Shown: one piece after another, positions 60,688 through 64,000 of the stretch | Numbering within the stretch: the first letter of the stretch is position 1 | How the letters are laid out: every line of letters starts with the position of its first letter | Origin: Coriaria nepalensis | Taxonomy: Eukaryota; Streptophyta; Magnoliopsida; Cucurbitales; Coriariaceae | Direction: 5' to 3' | NCBI GenBank assembly: GCA_027186245.1 | Contig: CP114498.1 | Location: 9,169,001-9,233,000, forward strand | Length of the DNA stretch: 64,000 nucleotides | Position numbers and translations under genes: made by a program | Notes under the pieces: generated by a model | What the model saw: only the letters and a program-made list of their open reading frames with translations | Database searches by the model: none | What the model was told of the DNA's origin: nothing

Positions 60688-61073
60688 GGAATTTGATCAT
60701 TTTCTAACAGGGTTTACCAACCAAGCTATCTAGTGCACCGGCGTAGCGTGTAAGCCTCGTGACGTAAGTCCCGGGCCTATTTTTGATCACATCAAGCCTC
60801 AGATATCGCTTTTCGTCTTTGAATTTCCGGATTGAATGAAGAATGCTCCATTCATCATCAAACCTCCTTCCAATAAGTCCATCTTCACAAGAAACAGGAT
60901 CAATCCAAATCCTATTCGATCCATGTCTAGAAATCGCGTTTCCATCAGTCCGTTCTCTCGTGCCAAAATGATCCATAGTCTCTAGTTGTTCTGCCACTTT
61001 TAGATATAATGTCTTGTACGCGAAGCCCGTGGATAATGATAAGACTAACTGTTAAATGTCTTTGTTTAAGGAA
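60688..61073. repeat. Recent duplication, partner at 63615-64000
   Basis: Direct repeat at offset 2927, interrupted only by the window end. The few differences seen are around 60904/63831 and 60936/63863. It is much more similar than the other pectate lyase copies are to one another, so it is the youngest event in the cluster. Confidence 0.92.
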
Positions 61074-61600
61074 ATAAACTCTAGCATACTTATATGCCTA
61101 GAGCAGTAGGGTTTGTTTTTATAAAAAAGACTAATCAAAGTTAAATAGTCTCTTTCCACGATGAGTTAAGAATCATGTTATTCTAACACCATAAGTTAGG
61201 TTAATTTTGCATCGATCGTTGACGGTTTCGTCACGTAGTATCAACCTCTTTTGCCTCATCGGGTGGTATGACCAAAACCTAACACACAGTTTGCTAGTTG
61301 TTTCCAGATGTTGGCCCAATTCGTGTCACACCTCCAACACCTATAAATTGGGTTCACGGCTTTGCACGGCCCCGTGATTTATTTGTGCCTTTGACCTAGA
61401 CCTCTTCTTGTGTTGTTAGTCATCTGTGCAACATCCCTTCAAGTAGCAATGTGTTCTTGATCATGAGTATATCGTGTAAGATTTATGCTAAGAGTAAAAA
61501 ATCCTGTCACATAATTAGTAAATGGTGTTAAGGATTTACTTGTTAACTTGAGAGTTCAACTGAGAGGTAACGTCGAGGGATCGGGCCGGTAATTCTTTGC
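60688..61600 (-). pseudogene. Pectate lyase pseudogene, copy 4
   Basis: Minus strand. An exon 1 tail (about 61600-61535, PDP then VTSQLNSQVNK with one frame shift), an exon 2 start (about 61430-61245), a replaced stretch (about 61240-61030), then a compact 97-codon open frame at 60997-60704. That frame fuses an exon 2 piece (MDHFGTRERTDGNAISRHGS, NRIWIDPVSCEDGLI) straight to the exon 3 end (RPGTYVTRLTRYAGALDSL, VGKPC). Intron 2 and about 400 bp of coding sequence are missing, and the vWiDH histidine is replaced by proline. Confidence 0.85.
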
Positions 61601-62725
61601 TTTCATCATTTACTTTGTTAGCAAAATTCTTGATCGATTCAATATGACACCTTTCGAAGAATACCGAATGGCTTCAAAGGCATTTGCTTTCTCTGTAGTA
61701 AATCTTGTTATTTGTATCTAAAAACAAAGTTATGAACGACATTAGTTTCCCTTTTTTCCTTTCCTTTTTTTTCTCTCTTTAACAGCTTCAATTGAATGTG
61801 ATATACTAAACTAAGAGTTGGAAAGTTCAAACTCACTTTAATTATCGGATTGCGTGACTAAGTACAAGTTTGGAATCACAATAAAATACATTATACATCT
61901 TGAAACTTTTAGATCTATAAACTAGAAAGTAAAGGTTCGAGGTTGTTGATCAGTAACAGGTACTAAACATCTCGGACTGACTGTATATAACGATTTCGTG
62001 TTCCGGAAACCGAGAATGCATAGTAGTTCTATGGTAAAAACATTCTTTTCTTCTGTTAATTAAACAGATAGCCAGTCAGAGATGCTGTTTCTATCCTTAC
62101 ATACTTTGTACATTGTGCATCTACTGTTTTCTGGTCTGAACAAAAAATGATTCTCTATAAAAGAGACAGGCGGTCTGTAATGGAAGTAAGAAAAAAACAT
62201 GTACAAAAAGCAAAATTCTCTAGTACACTTATTCTCACACTTTTGACCATACTAAGCACAATTTCTTTAATCTCACCAATGTTTTTGGCCTCTGTAGTAC
62301 TTCCTCATTGCTTCCCTTGCAATTCATTTCTTTATTCCTCACCCAATAAGGAAAAAAAAAAAATTACTTGGGTGGATTCAAAGTTTTCTAATCAGTCATT
62401 CAAGCTTTGTTATATTCTTCAAGGACTAATCAAAGTAACATAGCCAAAAGGAGCATATAGATTGTATTAAACCATCTGAAAAATCAGCTTTATTCCCGAT
62501 CGAATTCGGTCGTAAACCAATGTTTTTGGTACGAAAAGAAAGCACAAAGAGAAATAAGACAATAGATTATGTTTACTGTCTTTGCTCAAGCACAATAAGT
62601 AAACTATAGAATCTAAACTATACGGCTTGTGATGACAAAAGTACCCTTGTTTTCGAAATGCATACTAGAGAGCTTTAAACTATGCGGAAATTCGATCATA
62701 GTTTATATTTCTCCCACTGTTAACC
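61601..62725. other. Intergenic, PIN upstream region
   Basis: No gene supported. A plus-strand ORF at 62147-62443 has a hydrophobic stretch but no family resemblance. The right part is the promoter of the second PIN copy. Confidence 0.4.
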
Positions 62726-63619
62726 ATGATTTCTTTGTCTGATTTATATCAAGTAGCACTAGCTACTGCCCCTCTCTATGTTTCCATGATATTAGCTTAC
62801 ATTTCCGTAAAATGGTGCAAGCTCTTCACGCTGGATCAATGTTCCGGAATAAACAAGTTTGTGGCAAAATTCTCAATCCCACTATTGTCTTTCCAAGTCA
62901 TTGCCTCTAACAATCTCTACAAAATGAACTTGAGACTTATATTCTCAGACTTCCTTCAGAAACTACTTGCCGTTCTTCTATTGGCCGTGATTGCTAGAAT
63001 CTGGTCGAGGGGTAGTGTCTTGAATTGGATCGCAACCGGGGTTTCATTATCCACATTGCCTAATACTTTAGTACTGGGAATTCCTTTGTTGAAGGCTATG
63101 TATGGAGAAGAAGCAATTGTGCTATTGAGACAAATAGTCGTGTTACAAAGCATAATTTGGTACAACATATTACTGTTTTTGTTCGAGTTTAGTGCTACTA
63201 AAGCGGCAGATTCTGTAGCACCATCATCGTCGTTAGAAGTGACTACAGGTGAAAACTAAACTTGTAATAGATGATTTATGTTGTGGGATTACTTGTTTCA
63301 AAATTGATGCAATAATTTGTGATTCGGGTTGTGTTTAAGCTGAGATGGATGCGAGCAGGGATCCGTCGAAAGAAGTGAGAGAGGATCGAGAAAGGAATAG
63401 AAGTGGAAGGAAGACCAAAGCCATGCTCATACTCTTAACAGTCGGAAGGAAGCTTATAAGTAATCCCAATACTCATGCCACTTTGATAGGTCTTATTTGG
63501 GCAAGTATACATTTCAAGTAAGTAAAGAGTACAACTATAAACACAAGTAATTAATCATGTGTAGAGCAACAAATTGACTTAAGCATTTGTTGTAGGTTGA
63601 ATGTGAAGCTTCCGGGAAT
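62726..63619 (+). pseudogene. PIN8/PIN5-like auxin carrier, 3'-truncated copy 2
   Basis: Noncanonical short-loop PIN, a family of ER-associated auxin transporters. Exon 1 (62726-63248) is intact: [55 protein letters not shown] and [18 protein letters not shown], the N-terminal five-helix half. Exon 2 (63340-63517) encodes the short hydrophilic loop and LTVGRKLISNPNTHATLIGL. Exon 3 opens at 63596 (LNVKLPG) but after about 20 bases the PIN sequence stops and minus-strand pectate lyase sequence begins. The C-terminal five helices are therefore missing, and no full carrier can be made, although exons 1 and 2 show no lesion and their promoter appears present. A short, truncated transcript is possible. 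Confidence 0.88.
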
Positions 63620-64000
63620 TTGATCATTTTCTAACAGGGTTTACCAACCAAGCTATCTAGTGCACCGGCGTAGCGTGTAAGCCTCGTGACGTAAGTCCCG
63701 GGCCTATTTTTGATCACATCAAGCCTCAGATATCGCTTTTCGTCTTTGAATTTCCGGATTGAATGAAGAATGCTCCATTCATCATCAAACCTCCTTCCAA
63801 TAAGTCCATCTTCACAAGAAACAGGATCAATCCAAATCCTATTCAATCCATGTCTAGAAATCCCGTTTCCATCAGTCCGTTCTCTCGTGCCAAAATGATC
63901 CATAGTCTCTAGTTGTTCTGCCACTTTTAGATATAATGTCTTGTACGCGAAGCCCGTGGATAATGATAAGACTAACTGTTAAATGTCTTTGTTTAAGGAA
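63615..64000 (-). pseudogene. Pectate lyase fragment, copy 5, near-identical to copy 4
   Basis: Continues to the window edge. It matches 60688-61073 with only a couple of visible differences (offset 2927), including the same 97-codon fused frame (63924-63631). It is joined to PIN exon 3 at its left end. Confidence 0.92.

Noticed and set aside
62147..62443. 98-codon ORF with possible membrane segment
   Set aside because: Composition matches translated AT-rich spacer, no recognisable motif, and it lies in the PIN promoter region.

Overview
This is a 64 kb piece of a plant nuclear genome, most likely a eudicot. Genes are split by short AT-rich introns with GT..AG borders, spacers are AT-rich with long TA, CTAT and TTTTAA runs, and the recognisable families are plant ones: CHX antiporters, CER3 wax synthesis, P-class PPR, plant tetraspanin, FLX-like, WRI1-type double AP2, plant pectate lyase and PIN carriers. 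Species cannot be named from sequence alone.

Layout. 0.5-6.5 kb: a tandem CHX pair, the first copy decayed and the second intact (3 exons, 806 aa). 6.8-10.7 kb: an unrecognised spliced minus-strand relic and a Copia retrotransposon with almost all of its interior deleted. 11.4-12.1 kb: an IBH1-like atypical bHLH gene. 15.1-15.9 kb: a broken gene of an uncharacterised repeat-motif family. 17.0 kb: a MITE-like element. 17.9-21.5 kb: a complete CER3/WAX2-like gene (11 exons, 631 aa). 24.9-30.3 kb: a PPR gene, a TET15-like tetraspanin and an FLX-like coiled-coil gene. 32.2 kb: a truncated UDP-glucuronate 4-epimerase fragment. 33.0-37.8 kb: eIF3a (13 exons, 968 aa). 38.9-40.3 kb: a UGT pseudogene. 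40.7-46.6 kb: a head-to-head pair, a HAD 5'-nucleotidase (13 exons) and an F-box/WD40 gene that carries one apparent frameshift. 46.8-48.9 kb: a WRI1-like AP2 gene with a 9-nt micro-exon. 49.7-53.3 kb: an SSRP1 (FACT subunit) pseudogene. 54.1-64 kb: one intact pectate lyase gene followed by a mosaic of pectate lyase and PIN fragments, with an LTR inserted in one PIN copy and sharp junctions between the two families.

Functionally this is ordinary euchromatin: translation initiation (eIF3a), organelle RNA processing (PPR), lipid and wax biology (CER3, WRI1-like), growth control (IBH1-like, FLX-like) and cell-wall turnover (pectate lyase). These genes form no shared pathway beyond the loose lipid link between CER3 and the WRI1-like factor. 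The most unusual part is the right end, where pectate lyase and PIN pieces have been joined and re-duplicated. No evidence of an undescribed defence or mobile system was found. Exon coordinates were derived by hand from splice signals and reading-frame continuity.
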